Shown here: piece by piece, positions 27,151-36,269 of the stretch
Numbering within the stretch: position 1 is the stretch's first letter
Layout of the letters: every line of letters begins with the position of its first letter
Assembly (NCBI GenBank): GCA_028291405.1
Contig: JAQGID010000085.1
Coordinates: 1 to 64,000, forward strand
Length of the DNA: 64,000 bases
Reading direction: 5' to 3'
Source of the DNA: Rhodospirillales bacterium
GTDB taxonomy: Bacteria > Pseudomonadota > Alphaproteobacteria > ATCC43930 > CGMCC-115725
Notes under the pieces: model-generated
What the model saw: only the letters and a program-made list of their open reading frames with translations
The model's database searches: none
What the model was told of the DNA's origin: nothing
Program-made: the position numbers and the translations under genes

Positions 27151-28275
27151 ATGGCCGCCGACCGCATGATCACCCGTCGTCACCTGCTGAAGACCACGAT
27201 GCTCGCGGGCGCGGGCGCCGCCTTGGCCGGCGTTGCGCCGTTACGCAGCGCCGCGGCCGCGACCTTGTCGATCGGCTTCATCTACGTCGGGCCGCGTGAC
27301 GACTTCGGCTACAATCAGGCGCATGCCGTGGGCGCTGCGGCGGTCAAGAAGATGGCGGACGTCAAGGTCCTCGAGGAGGAGAACGTCCCCGAGACGATCG
27401 CCGTCCAGAAGACCATGGAGTCGATGATCCAGCTCGACGGCGCCTCGCTGCTCTTCCCGACGTCCTTCGGCTATTACAGCCCGCAGGTGCTCAAGCTCGC
27501 GGCGCAGTTCCCCAAGGTCCGCTTCGAGCATTGCGGCGGGCTGTGGTCGGAGAAGGACCCGAAGAACGCCGCGAGCTACTTCGGCTACATCGATGAGTGC
27601 TGTCACCTCTCGGGCATCGTCGCCGGATATGCGACGAAAAGCGGCAAGCTCGGCTTCGTCGCGGCGAAACCGATCCCCCAGGTGCTGCGCAACATCAACA
27701 CCTTCGCGCTCGGTGCCCGGCTGGCGAATCCGAAGGCGACGGTGCAGGTCATCTTCACCGGCGACTGGTCGCTGCCGACCAAGGAGGCCGAGGCGACCAA
27801 CAGTCTCGTCGACCAGGGGATCGACGTCGTGACCTGCCACGTCGACAGCCCGAAGGTCGTTATCGAAACGGCCGAGCGCCGCGGCGCGATGGTCTGCGGC
27901 TACCACGCCAATCAGGCGCCGCTGGCACCGAAGGGGTTCCTCACCGGCGCCGAGTGGAACTGGGAGGAGCTCTATCCCGGCTTCGTCAGGACGGTCATGG
28001 CGGGCGGCACGATCCCGAACCTGGTGCGCGGCGGCCTCAAGGAGAAGATCGTCAAGCCCTCGGCCTACAGCAGCCTCGTCTCGGCCGAGGCGCGCAAGCA
28101 TGCCGACGACGCCAAGGCGAAGCTCACCGCCGGCGATTACGTCATCTTCAAGGGGCCGATCCTCGACAACAAGGGCAACACGGTCATCGGTGCCGGCACG
28201 TCGCGCGGCCAGACTGACATCGCGCTCGAGGAAATGAACTATCTCGTCGAGGGGGTGATCGGCGCGACGTCCTAG
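27151..28275 (+). CDS. BMP/Med-family ABC transporter substrate-binding protein (putative biuret-type ligand)
   Basis: This 374-residue precursor carries a twin-arginine-like leader 'ITRRHLLKTTMLAGAGAALAG'. The mature part belongs to the basic membrane protein (Med/PnrA-like) family, with 'IGFIYVGPRDDFGYNQAHAVG' and 'ECCHLSGIVAGYATKSGKLGF'. That family binds nucleosides or related heterocycles and acylureas. The downstream genes are two permeases, biuret hydrolase and a double ATPase, so the ligand is likely biuret or a related ureide (inference). The start is supported by agaggaa. Divergent from atzF. Confidence 0.88.
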   Translation: MAADRMITRRHLLKTTMLAGAGAALAGVAPLRSAAAATLSIGFIYVGPRDDFGYNQAHAVGAAAVKKMADVKVLEEENVPETIAVQKTMESMIQLDGASLLFPTSFGYYSPQVLKLAAQFPKVRFEHCGGLWSEKDPKNAASYFGYIDECCHLSGIVAGYATKSGKLGFVAAKPIPQVLRNINTFALGARLANPKATVQVIFTGDWSLPTKEAEATNSLVDQGIDVVTCHVDSPKVVIETAERRGAMVCGYHANQAPLAPKGFLTGAEWNWEELYPGFVRTVMAGGTIPNLVRGGLKEKIVKPSAYSSLVSAEARKHADDAKAKLTAGDYVIFKGPILDNKGNTVIGAGTSRGQTDIALEEMNYLVEGVIGATS

Positions 28276-28304
28276 AGCGCCGCCCCCGGGAACGCCGCAG
28301 TCGC

Positions 28305-29366
28305 GTGCCGGTCCTCGCCGCCAAACCCGCCGGCGCCATCGTCGAGGCGATTCTTATCCCAGCGCTGGCGCTGGTGACGGCGCTGCTGCTGTTCGGCGTC
28401 TTCTGCGCCTTCCGCGGCGTCGCGCCCTTCGAGCTCTACGCCCTGATGTTTCAGGGTGGGTTCGGCTCGTGGTTCTCGTGGCAGAACACGCTGATCCGCG
28501 CCGCGCCGCTGCTGCTGACGGCGCTTTGCACGGCCTTGCCGGCGCAGCTCGGGATGGTGGTGATCGGCGGCGAGGGCGCCTTCGTCCTCGGCGGTCTCGC
28601 CGCCGCCAGCGCCGCAATCGCGCTGCACGGCGCGGCGCCGCTCGCCGTGCAGCTCGCCATGGCGGCGGCCGGGCTGCTGGCGGGCGGGTTGTGGATCGCC
28701 ATGGTTGGAGCGCTGCGCCAGTATCGCGGCGTCAACGAGACGATCTCGAGCCTGCTCCTCGTCTATATCGCGATCGCTTTGCTGAACCATCTCGTCGAAG
28801 GGCCGCTGCGCGATCCCGGCAGCCTGAACAAACCGTCCACCCCGCCGATCGGTGACGCCTACATGCTCGCCAACATTCCCGGCACCGAGGTTCATTGGGG
28901 CTTCGCCTTCGGCGTCGTCGTCTGTGTCCTCGCCTACGTGCTGATCCATCACACCGTCTTCGGCTTTTCGGCACGGGTCGTCGGCGGCAATGCGCGCGCT
29001 GCGAAGGTCGTCGGGCTGCCGATCGGCAGGCTCGTCCTCGGGATCACCTTCCTCGCGGGTGCTGCGCCCGGTCTTGCCGGCATGGTCGAGGTCGCGGCCG
29101 TCGACGGCCAGGCGAACGGCACGCTGGTTGCCGGCTACGGCTATACCGGCATCCTCGTCTCGTTTCTCGCGCGGCATCACCCGCTGGGCATTATCCCGGT
29201 GGCGATCCTGATGGGCGGCATCAGCGCCAGCGGCGGCTTGCTGCAGCGCCGCCTCGGCCTGCCGGACGCCGCGACGCTGGTGCTGCAGGGCACGGTCTTC
29301 ATGTGCCTTCTCGGCAGCGAGGTGCTCCACGGGCGCCTCAGCCTGCCGCGGCTGCAGAGGGCCTAG
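28305..29366 (+). CDS. ABC transporter permease (BMP/nucleoside-type, first)
   Basis: A GTG start gives 353 residues with about eight to ten hydrophobic segments. Text such as 'LGMVVIGGEGAFVLGGLAA', 'YRGVNETISSLLLVYIAIALL' and 'GGNARAAKVVGLPIGR' is typical of the YufP/RbsC-like permeases that partner BMP-type binding proteins. It lies 29 bases after the binding-protein gene and three bases before the second permease. Confidence 0.88.
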   Translation: MPVLAAKPAGAIVEAILIPALALVTALLLFGVFCAFRGVAPFELYALMFQGGFGSWFSWQNTLIRAAPLLLTALCTALPAQLGMVVIGGEGAFVLGGLAAASAAIALHGAAPLAVQLAMAAAGLLAGGLWIAMVGALRQYRGVNETISSLLLVYIAIALLNHLVEGPLRDPGSLNKPSTPPIGDAYMLANIPGTEVHWGFAFGVVVCVLAYVLIHHTVFGFSARVVGGNARAAKVVGLPIGRLVLGITFLAGAAPGLAGMVEVAAVDGQANGTLVAGYGYTGILVSFLARHHPLGIIPVAILMGGISASGGLLQRRLGLPDAATLVLQGTVFMCLLGSEVLHGRLSLPRLQRA

Positions 29367-29369
29367 GCA

Positions 29370-30296
29370 ATGACCGATGTCGCGCTCGGCTGGTGGGGCG
29401 TGCCGCTGGCGCTGCTCGGCGGCGCGATCCGTGCCAGCACTCCCTTCCTCTTCGTCAGCCTCGGCGAATGTCTCACCGAGAAGAGCGGCCGGATCAATCT
29501 CGGCCTCGAGGGCATCCTCGTGATGGGGGCGATGAGCGGTTACGCGATCTCGTACCTCACCGGCTCGCCCTGGCTCGGCGTGCTCGTCGCCGGCGGCGTC
29601 GGCGCCCTGCTCGGCGTCTTGCACGCGGTGATCTGCGGCTTGAAGCGCGTCAACGACATCGCCGTCGGCATCGCGCTGATGCTGTTCGGCATCGGCCTCG
29701 CCTTCTTTCTCGGCAAGAGCTTCATCCAGCCGGCGGCGCCGATGCTGCCCTCGCTCGACCTCGGCTGGTGGAGCGGCATCGCGCAGGTGCATGCCGCCCT
29801 GCAGGTCAATGTGCTGTTCATCGTCGGCCTGCTGCTCGCGCCGGCGATCGCCTGGGGGCTGCGCAACACGCGCTGGGGCCTCGTCCTGCGTATGGTCGGC
29901 GACAGCGCCGATGCGGCGCTGGCGGCAGGCTATTCGGTCAATCTTGTCCGGCTGGCGGCGACCGCCGCGGGCGGCTTCCTCAGCGGCATCGGCGGCTCGT
30001 TCCTCTCCCTCTATTATCCCGGCAGCTGGAACGAGCGGCTGTCGAGCGGCCAGGGGATCACCGCGGTCGCCCTCGTCATCTTCGCACGCTGGCAGCCGAT
30101 GTACTGCGTCTATGCCGCCTTACTCTTCGGCGCCGCCGGGGCCATCGGCCCGGCGCTGCAATCGGTCGGCGTCACCTCGGGGTATTACCTCTTCAACGCC
30201 GCGCCCTACCTGCTCACGCTTTTGATCATGGCGGTGACGTGCTCGCCCAAACGCGCTCTGGTGGGCGCGCCCAGCGAACTGACGATCAGCAAATAG
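29370..30296 (+). CDS. ABC transporter permease (BMP/nucleoside-type, second)
   Basis: The second permease has 308 residues and the conserved YufQ-like start 'TPFLFVSLGECLTEKSGRINLGLEGIL', followed by 'LKRVNDIAVGIALMLFGIGLAFF' and 'MVGDSADAALAAGYSVNLVRL'. It forms the membrane channel with the preceding protein. It is followed after nine bases by the biuret hydrolase gene. Confidence 0.88.
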   Translation: MTDVALGWWGVPLALLGGAIRASTPFLFVSLGECLTEKSGRINLGLEGILVMGAMSGYAISYLTGSPWLGVLVAGGVGALLGVLHAVICGLKRVNDIAVGIALMLFGIGLAFFLGKSFIQPAAPMLPSLDLGWWSGIAQVHAALQVNVLFIVGLLLAPAIAWGLRNTRWGLVLRMVGDSADAALAAGYSVNLVRLAATAAGGFLSGIGGSFLSLYYPGSWNERLSSGQGITAVALVIFARWQPMYCVYAALLFGAAGAIGPALQSVGVTSGYYLFNAAPYLLTLLIMAVTCSPKRALVGAPSELTISK

Positions 30297-30305
30297 GAGC
30301 CTCGC

Positions 30306-30989
30306 ATGCTGGAACGCTTCATCCGGTCCGAACCCTATGCCTGGCCCTACAACGGCGATTTGCGGCCCGAGAATACGGCGCTCGTCATCATCGACATGCA
30401 GACGGATTTCTGCGGCATCGGCGGCTACGTCGATCGCATGGGCTACGATCTGTCGCTGACCCGGGCGCCAATCGAGCCGATTCGCACTGTGCTCGCCGCC
30501 ATGCGCCGCGCCGGATATCACATCATCCATACGCGCGAAGGGCATCGCCCCGACCTCTCGGACCTGCCGGACAACAAGCGCTGGCGCTCGCGGCAGATCG
30601 GCGCCGGGATCGGCGATCCCGGGCCTTGCGGCCGCATCCTGGTGCGTGGCGAGCCCGGCTGGGAGATCATCCCCGAGCTGGTGCCGCTGCTCGGCGAGCC
30701 GATCATCGACAAGCCGGGCAAGGGCTCGTTCTGCGCGACCGATCTCGAGCTGATGCTGCGGCTGCGCGGCATTCAGAATTTGGTGCTGACCGGCATCACC
30801 ACCGACGTCTGCGTCCATACGACGATGCGCGAGGCCAACGACCGCGGCTTCGAATGCGTGCTGGTGGAGGATTGCTGCGGCGCGACCGATCGCAGCAACC
30901 ATGAGCATGCGGTCAAGATGGTCAAGATGCAGGGCGGCGTCTTCGGCGCGATCGCGAATTCGGCGAGCCTGATCGCGGCGCTCGGCTGA
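30306..30989 (+). CDS. biuH: Biuret amidohydrolase (isochorismatase-like cysteine hydrolase)
   Basis: The 227-residue protein has the Asp-Lys-Cys triad of the isochorismatase-like hydrolases: Asp34 in '[10 protein letters not shown]', Lys139 in '[14 protein letters not shown]' and Cys169 in '[12 protein letters not shown]'. The overall text ('DPYPWPYNG'-like start, '[19 protein letters not shown]', '[17 protein letters not shown]') closely resembles the Rhizobium biuret hydrolase as I remember it. It cuts biuret to allophanate and ammonia, feeding AtzF. The gene lies inside the transporter operon; its stop overlaps the ATPase start (TGATG). Ureidoacrylate hydrolase (RutB) is the main alternative, but no rut genes are present. 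Confidence 0.88.
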   Translation: MLERFIRSEPYAWPYNGDLRPENTALVIIDMQTDFCGIGGYVDRMGYDLSLTRAPIEPIRTVLAAMRRAGYHIIHTREGHRPDLSDLPDNKRWRSRQIGAGIGDPGPCGRILVRGEPGWEIIPELVPLLGEPIIDKPGKGSFCATDLELMLRLRGIQNLVLTGITTDVCVHTTMREANDRGFECVLVEDCCGATDRSNHEHAVKMVKMQGGVFGAIANSASLIAALG

Positions 30990-32509
30990 TGCTCGATCCG
31001 ACGCCGCCGACCTTCGGCATCGAGGCGATCTCGGTCACCAAGCGCTTCGGCGGCTTCACCGCTCTCGACCAGGTCTCGCTGCGCGTCCGGCCAGGCAGCT
31101 TCCATGCGCTGCTCGGCGAGAACGGCGCCGGCAAGTCGACGCTCGTCAAATGCATCATGGGCTATTACCGCGCCGATGCCGGCGAGATCATTCTCGGCGA
31201 TCAGCAGCAGGTGATCGACAGCCCACGCACCGCGCATGAGCTCGGCCTCGGCATGGTCTATCAGCATTTCACGCTGGTCCCCAGCATGACGGTCGCCGAG
31301 AATTTCGTACTCGGCAAGACCCGGCTGCCGGCGGTGCTCAACTGGCGCGAGGAGCTGGCGCGGCTCGAGGCATTCTTTGCCGCGATGCCGTTCCGAGTCC
31401 CGCTCGACGTCCCGGCCAGCGGGCTCGCCGCCGGCGAGAAGCAGAAGGCCGAGATCACCAAGCAGCTCTATCTCGGCCGCCGCTTTCTCATCCTCGACGA
31501 GCCGACCTCGGTGCTGACGCCCAACGAGGCCGACGAAATGCTGGGCCTCCTCAAGCGGATGACGCGTGACGGACGGCTGACGGTGCTGATGATCACGCAC
31601 AAGCTGCGCGAGGTGATGGCCTTCGCCGACGAGGTCAGCGTGCTGCGCCGTGGCCGCCACGTCGGCGGCGGCAGGGTCGGCGAGATCGGACCCCGCGAAT
31701 GCGCCGAGCTCATGCTCGGCAACGCCGAGATCCGCCGGCTGACCGATCGCGGGGGCGTGCCGGGCGCGCCGATGCTCGAGATCGCCGGCCTGTCCGCCGA
31801 CGACGATCGCGGTCATCCGGCGTGCCGCGGCATCGACGTTACGGTGCGTGCCGGCGAGATCGTCGGCATCGCCGGCGTTTCCGGAAACGGTCAGCGCGAG
31901 CTGGTCGAGGCGCTCGACGGCCAGCGTCCCCCGTCCGGCGGCACGATCCGCGTCCATGGCAAGCTCTACCATGCGCGGCGCGACGAGATGCACGATGCGC
32001 GGTTCTACTGCCTGCCGGAGGAGCCGCTGCGCAACGCCTGCGTTGCCAGCATGAGCGTCGCGGAGAACCTGGTGATGCGCGATTTCGACCGGCCGCCCTT
32101 CGCGTTCGGCGGTTGGTGGCTGCGGCCGAGCAGCTTCCGCGCTGCCGCGGCACGGCTGGTCGAGCGCTATCGCGTGAAGACATCCTCGCTCGACGCGCCG
32201 ATCGGGACGCTCTCCGGCGGCAACGTGCAACGCTGCGTGCTGGCCCGCGAGCTTGGCGGCGAGGTCGCGGTGCTGGTCGTCGCCAACCCGTGCTTCGGCC
32301 TCGACATGGCGGCGGTCGCCGAGATCCACGCCCAGCTCATGGAGGCGCGCAACCGCGGCGCCGCCATCCTGCTCGTGAGCGAGGACCTCGACGAGCTGCT
32401 CGAGCTATCCGATCGCATCTTCGTCATGTTCAACGGCCGCCTCGTGCACGAGGCGGCTGCCGCGACAACCGATCGCGTCGCAATCGGCCGCCACATGGCC
32501 GGTCATTGA
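30989..32509 (+). CDS. ABC transporter ATPase with two nucleotide-binding domains
   Basis: Its 506 residues form two ABC cassettes, as in YufO/RbsA-type sugar and nucleoside importers. Domain 1 has Walker A 'LGENGAGKSTLVKC', a modified signature 'LAAGEKQKAEI' and Walker B 'FLILDEPTSVLTP'. Domain 2 has the degenerate 'GIAGVSGNGQRELVEAL' and signature 'LSGGNVQRCVLAREL'. It energises the BMP-type importer. It is the last gene of the operon, converging on atzE. Confidence 0.9.
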   Translation: MLDPTPPTFGIEAISVTKRFGGFTALDQVSLRVRPGSFHALLGENGAGKSTLVKCIMGYYRADAGEIILGDQQQVIDSPRTAHELGLGMVYQHFTLVPSMTVAENFVLGKTRLPAVLNWREELARLEAFFAAMPFRVPLDVPASGLAAGEKQKAEITKQLYLGRRFLILDEPTSVLTPNEADEMLGLLKRMTRDGRLTVLMITHKLREVMAFADEVSVLRRGRHVGGGRVGEIGPRECAELMLGNAEIRRLTDRGGVPGAPMLEIAGLSADDDRGHPACRGIDVTVRAGEIVGIAGVSGNGQRELVEALDGQRPPSGGTIRVHGKLYHARRDEMHDARFYCLPEEPLRNACVASMSVAENLVMRDFDRPPFAFGGWWLRPSSFRAAAARLVERYRVKTSSLDAPIGTLSGGNVQRCVLARELGGEVAVLVVANPCFGLDMAAVAEIHAQLMEARNRGAAILLVSEDLDELLELSDRIFVMFNGRLVHEAAAATTDRVAIGRHMAGH

Positions 32510-32519
32510 TCGTCTGACT

Positions 32520-33911
32520 TCAGGCCACTGCCGCGACCGGTGCGGCGGCGACCCCGTCGCGCTCGAGCGCGAAGGCGACGCGCAGCGCATCGGCCTCGCG
32601 CCATGGCGCCGCGATCACCTGGATCCCGATCGGCAGGCGGCCCGGGCGATGGACCGGTACGGCGCAGATCGGCAAGCCGATGAACGAGAGCGGCTGGGTG
32701 AAGATCCCCAAATTAGGCCGCACCGCCATCTCGGTGCCGCCGATGGTCATCATCTCCTGCCCGATGAGCGGCGCCGGGCAGGGCGTCGACGGGGCGATGA
32801 TGACGTCGACGCCGTCGAACAGCGCGAGGACCTGCGAATGGTACCAGCGCCGGAATCGCTGCGCCTGCACCAGCCATGCCGCCGGCGTCAGCGCACCGGC
32901 GAGGAAGCGGTCGCGCGTCGTCGGATCGAAATCGTCAGGCCGCCGCTGGAGATCGGCGAGATGCTGGTTGGCACCTTCGGTCGCGGTGATCAGGAACGCG
33001 GCGGCACGTGCCCGCGCTGCTTCAGGGATCGTGACGTTCCGGGCCGCGCCCAAGGAAGCAGCGGCGATCGCGACGGCTTCCTGCGCGTCCGCGGTACCGC
33101 TCGGCGCGAAATAGCCGTCGGCGATGGCGATCCGCAGCCCCTCGGCACCGCGCTCGAGACCCTCGCTGACCGGCTCCGTCGGCCGATCGCTGCAGACCGG
33201 GTCCAGTGGGTCGAACCCCTGCATCGCGTCGTAGCACGACGCGAGGTCGCGGACCGAGCGCGCGAAGGGGCCAACGTGATCGAGGCTTGCGACGAAATGG
33301 GTCGAGCCGTGGCGGCTCAGCCTCCCATAGGTCGGCTTCAACCCGAAGATGCCGCAAAACGACGAGGGAACGCGGATCGAGCCGTTGGTGTCGCTGCCGA
33401 GCGACAACGGCACGAGGCCGCCGGCCACTGCCGCCGCCGAGCCGCCCGAGGAGCCGCCGGCGACGCGCGCCAGGTCGTGCGGGTTATGCGTCACCCCGTG
33501 ATGCGCGTTCTCGGTCGTGAAGCCATAGGCATACTCGTCCATGTTGAGGGCGCCGACCAGTATGGCGCCTGCATCGTGCAAGCGGCGGACGGCGAAGGCG
33601 TCGGCGGCGGCGGGACGGTGCTCGGTATCGATCTTGGAGCCGGCGAGCGTCACGACTCCCTTGATGTCGAACAGATTCTTCACGGCATAGGGCACGCCGG
33701 CGAGCGGACCCGGATCCTCGCCCTGCCAGCGCCGCGCGTCGATCGCCGCCGCCTCCTTGAGGGCGCGTTCCGGCATGACCTTGGTGAAGGCGTTGAGCTT
33801 GGGATCCAGCCGGGCGATCCGCTCGAGCGTGCGCTCGATCACGCGGACGGCGCTGACCGCGCCGCTGCGAACGCCGGCGGCAATCTCGGCGGCGAGGGCG
33901 GACTCGGTCAT
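32520..33911 (-). CDS. atzE: 1-carboxybiuret hydrolase catalytic subunit AtzE (amidase signature)
   Basis: The ATG at 33911 gives 463 residues. The triad is Lys78 ('GVPYAVKNLFD'), Ser154 ('AGGSSGGSA') and Ser178 ('GSDTNGSIRVP'). The amidase signature alone would not fix the substrate. However, the gene overlaps by four bases (ATGA) a small DUF4089 protein of AtzG type, and allophanate hydrolase, biuret hydrolase and an AtzH-like gene lie nearby. In Pseudomonas ADP, AtzE with AtzG deaminates 1-carboxybiuret. The alternative is the HpxY-type amidase of oxalurate/purine catabolism, which also pairs with DUF4089 and DUF3225 proteins. The ORF extension to 34139 is rejected. Confidence 0.82.
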   Translation of the reverse strand: MTESALAAEIAAGVRSGAVSAVRVIERTLERIARLDPKLNAFTKVMPERALKEAAAIDARRWQGEDPGPLAGVPYAVKNLFDIKGVVTLAGSKIDTEHRPAAADAFAVRRLHDAGAILVGALNMDEYAYGFTTENAHHGVTHNPHDLARVAGGSSGGSAAAVAGGLVPLSLGSDTNGSIRVPSSFCGIFGLKPTYGRLSRHGSTHFVASLDHVGPFARSVRDLASCYDAMQGFDPLDPVCSDRPTEPVSEGLERGAEGLRIAIADGYFAPSGTADAQEAVAIAAASLGAARNVTIPEAARARAAAFLITATEGANQHLADLQRRPDDFDPTTRDRFLAGALTPAAWLVQAQRFRRWYHSQVLALFDGVDVIIAPSTPCPAPLIGQEMMTIGGTEMAVRPNLGIFTQPLSFIGLPICAVPVHRPGRLPIGIQVIAAPWREADALRVAFALERDGVAAAPVAAVA

Positions 33912-34090
33912 GGGCGGAACACCGGTGCGGGCTCGCTCGCGTCGTCCAACGGAAAATCGAGGACGAGCGCCGCCAACGCGGCGATCCGCTCGATGTTGAG
34001 GATGACGCCGGGGAGTTGCTCCTCCGTGAGGTCGAGCTTCAGCATCGGCGCCGCGGCGGCGACATAAGCGCGGGCATTGAAATCCTCCAT
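33908..34090 (-). CDS. atzG: AtzG-like small subunit (DUF4089)
   Basis: The ATG at 34090, with a strong gggaggg ribosome site, gives 60 residues: 'MEDFNARAYVAAAAPMLKL', a helical segment with 'LPGVILNIERIAALAALVLDF', and 'ASEPAPVF' at the end. Length, helix pattern and position match AtzG/HpxX, a GatC-like partner required for AtzE stability. A longer GTG start (34111) lacks the ribosome site. Confidence 0.82.
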   Translation of the reverse strand: MEDFNARAYVAAAAPMLKLDLTEEQLPGVILNIERIAALAALVLDFPLDDASEPAPVFRP

Positions 34091-34122
34091 GTCCTCCCTC
34101 CCGAAATCCACAGCGGAGATGG

Positions 34123-34139
34123 TGCAATCGCTGTGCCAA
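34123..34139 (-). promoter_or_regulatory. Sigma-54 promoter of atzG-atzE
   Basis: The coding strand reads TTGGCACAGCGATTGCA, a near-perfect sigma-54 site (TTGGCAC-N5-TTGCA), about 35 bases before the atzG ATG. With the urtA and atzF sites it defines a nitrogen-responsive group of operons. Confidence 0.8.
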
Positions 34140-34230
34140 TCAGCCGCGGAATTTCTGCTGCCGACGCGCGAAATCCGCTCGGATGTAGGCCGGCGGCCGC
34201 TATATTGGAACCCCTGACGCGTGGAGGCAT

Positions 34231-34605
34231 ATGGTCGAGGTCGACATTCCGGAAGTCCTGGCCGAGGTGACGGCGGTATTCGCCCGCTACGAGGCGGCGC
34301 TGGTCGGCAATGACGTCGCCGTCCTCGACGAGCTGTTCTGGAAATCGCCGCAGGTCCTGCGCTTCAGCCCGGATGCGACCTTGTACGGCTACGAGGCGAT
34401 CGCCGCATTCCGTGCCGGGCGCTCTCCCACCGGGTTGGCGCGTCGGCTGCACCATACGATCATCACCAGCTTCGGGCACGATTTCGCGACGGCGAACACC
34501 GAGTTCCTGCGCGAGGGTCAGCCCCTCGGGCGGCAAAGTCAGACATGGGTGCGCTTCGCCGAGGGCTGGCGAATCGTCGCCGCGCATATCAGCATGATCG
34601 GCTAA
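34231..34605 (+). CDS. atzH: AtzH/HpxZ-like protein (DUF3225, SnoaL-like fold)
   Basis: The 124-residue protein starts at an ATG with ggagg upstream. Its pattern '[21 protein letters not shown]', '[23 protein letters not shown]', 'TTEFLREG'-like '[20 protein letters not shown]' and '[12 protein letters not shown]' is that of DUF3225. In Pseudomonas ADP the DUF3225 protein AtzH removes a carboxyl group from 1,3-dicarboxyurea, the product of AtzE, giving allophanate. The gene is divergent from atzG-atzE, with which it shares the intergenic region. An HpxZ role in oxalurate catabolism is the alternative. Confidence 0.8.
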   Translation: MVEVDIPEVLAEVTAVFARYEAALVGNDVAVLDELFWKSPQVLRFSPDATLYGYEAIAAFRAGRSPTGLARRLHHTIITSFGHDFATANTEFLREGQPLGRQSQTWVRFAEGWRIVAAHISMIG

Positions 34606-34701
34606 GCATCGCCGGGAAGCCGGCCGGCGCGGCGCGCTAACGCGCCGCGCCGGCCAAGCCGACCGCGATGTTTCACGTCTCCGCGAGACGTTCCCCGAAC
34701 G

Positions 34702-35562
34702 CTAAAGGTTGGCGACCCGTCGTTCTTCGAAGGGAACGACCGACATCGACGGGCGTCCGAGCGGCTGGCTCAGATCGCCCATCTCGGGCCGCAGCATCGA
34801 CTCGACGGCGCTTTCCCGCGAGCACGAAGTCAGCTCGTATTTATGCAGCTCCTCGCCCTCGCCCGGGCGCGTCCGCCAGATCCCGAGATCGAGCGCCGTT
34901 GCACCGTAGACATCGAAAGCATGCCGTCGCGCCAGCGCGCCTTCGATGATGCCGAGCAGCCACGACCAGCGCCAATGACAGAGCACCCAGACGTGATGCA
35001 GCCGCAGCATCGCGGCCAGCGTATCGCCGCCGCTGACCTCCTGCGAGAGATAGATCGAGCCCGAGAAGACGACATGGCAGGAGCGGATCGTCTTGGCGAT
35101 GCCGGCGCGGACGACGCAGCGGTCGGCGGGCGACCACATGCTGGCCGGGTCGCGTACCCAAAACTGGCCGCTCTCCATCTCCTCGGCGAGCGAGTTCTCG
35201 CACCAGATCAGCCGTGCCGCGATACAGCCCTGCGGAACGTTGCCGCGCATCAGGGCGAGAACCATCGTATCGGCGGCGCTGGCGTTCGGCTGGAAGCGGG
35301 GATCATTGGTCTGGATGATGCGCTTCATCCGGCCGCCGCTCGCGCGCTGGAGCTTCACGATGGAGTTGAGATCGTGACCCACCACCGCGTGCAGTCCCTG
35401 TTGCTCGAGCGCGCGGAGCAATGGAGGAAGCACCCGCGCACCCGCCATCTGCACCCAATCGAAGGGGAAGGTCTCCGGCGGGTTGAAGGCGTCGAGATAG
35501 GGTGCGAAGTCATTAACGTAGGGGTTGAACTCGCTGACGACGACGGAACTCGCGTTTGCCAT
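34702..35562 (-). CDS. Unrecognised 286-residue protein
   Basis: No family was recognised with confidence. The protein starts 'MANASSVVVSEFNPYVNDF' and has an unusually Trp/Cys/His-rich stretch, 'HHVWVLCHWRWSWLLGII', near residue 195. This is followed by 'HAFDVYGATALDLGIWRTRPG'. The run 'CVVRAGIAKTIRSCHVVFSGSIYLSQEV' is amphipathic rather than a classic transmembrane segment. The layout faintly suggests an acetyltransferase-like fold, but no acetyl-CoA motif is evident. It stands alone, with a moderate tgagg ribosome site, between atzH and a poorly coding gap. Codon use is like that of the GC-rich genes, somewhat relaxed. Confidence 0.65.
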   Translation of the reverse strand: MANASSVVVSEFNPYVNDFAPYLDAFNPPETFPFDWVQMAGARVLPPLLRALEQQGLHAVVGHDLNSIVKLQRASGGRMKRIIQTNDPRFQPNASAADTMVLALMRGNVPQGCIAARLIWCENSLAEEMESGQFWVRDPASMWSPADRCVVRAGIAKTIRSCHVVFSGSIYLSQEVSGGDTLAAMLRLHHVWVLCHWRWSWLLGIIEGALARRHAFDVYGATALDLGIWRTRPGEGEELHKYELTSCSRESAVESMLRPEMGDLSQPLGRPSMSVVPFEERRVANL

Positions 35563-35872
35563 TTTGGGAATGCCTCAGGGCCGTGGAGCAAGCAGTTCTC
35601 CCCGCAGGCCCCGGTTGCAGGGAGCACCAACGTGAACCCAGATCTTCGCACCTCTTGGGCAGGTCGCCAAACGCGCAATATTTCCGGTGTTCTTGGTCGT
35701 CGACAGAAGAAACAGAGGCGATACTTTGCCCAGGATTTGACCTCGGTACCTCGTTCTGATACCCGTATATGGTGTCCAGCCGGCTCTCGGCTACAAAATC
35801 TGGGTGTTGGCGAAACCGAATTGAACGGAGGTTCCCGCCGAGCACGCACGACGAAGGGCCGGGGGCGCAACA

Positions 35873-36103
35873 CTAGGCGATTCCGGCGCAGGCGCGCGCA
35901 ACGAGCGCGGGAGAAAGCCGCGACAGGCGCAGGTTCGCGGCGAGGCCGAACATGATTGCGGAAGCAACAAAACGGGCCTTACGCCACTCAACCTCAGCGC
36001 GTGTCGCTCCTGCGTCCTGCCCTGCCCCTGCCGCGGGTCTCCGCGATGGCGGAACGGCCTCCGAAGGGACGATCTTCGGCGTCGGCCGATCAATCAAATC
36101 CAT
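35873..36103 (-). CDS. Possible small hypothetical protein (76 residues)
   Basis: The best coding candidate in the 753-base gap 35563-36315. It reads 'MDLIDRPTPKIVPSEAVPP', a Pro/Ala-rich middle and a hydrophobic tail 'RFVASAIMFGLAANLRLSRL'. No strong ribosome site precedes it, and other frames are also open here. The rest of the gap shows no gene; 35563-35872 is AT-richer with no recognisable RNA or repeat. Confidence 0.35.
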   Translation of the reverse strand: MDLIDRPTPKIVPSEAVPPSRRPAAGAGQDAGATRAEVEWRKARFVASAIMFGLAANLRLSRLSPALVARACAGIA

Positions 36104-36269
36104 ACGAGTTCCCGTGGCGTTTGATCTTGCCGTGCGATATTTTTTCAGACGAGGCGACGGATCGTGGAGCGTTGCCAGCCGTTTGGGTCATGAGTGCTCC
36201 TCCAAAACAAAGGAACCGGCCGCTCAACCCTTGCGGGGGAGCGGATAATGCAACAGTATTGACTTAGGC

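Noticed and set aside
24991-27183. 730-residue minus-strand ORF overlapping atzF
   Set aside because: Arg-rich out-of-frame reading; the 607-residue frame has the full amidase triad.
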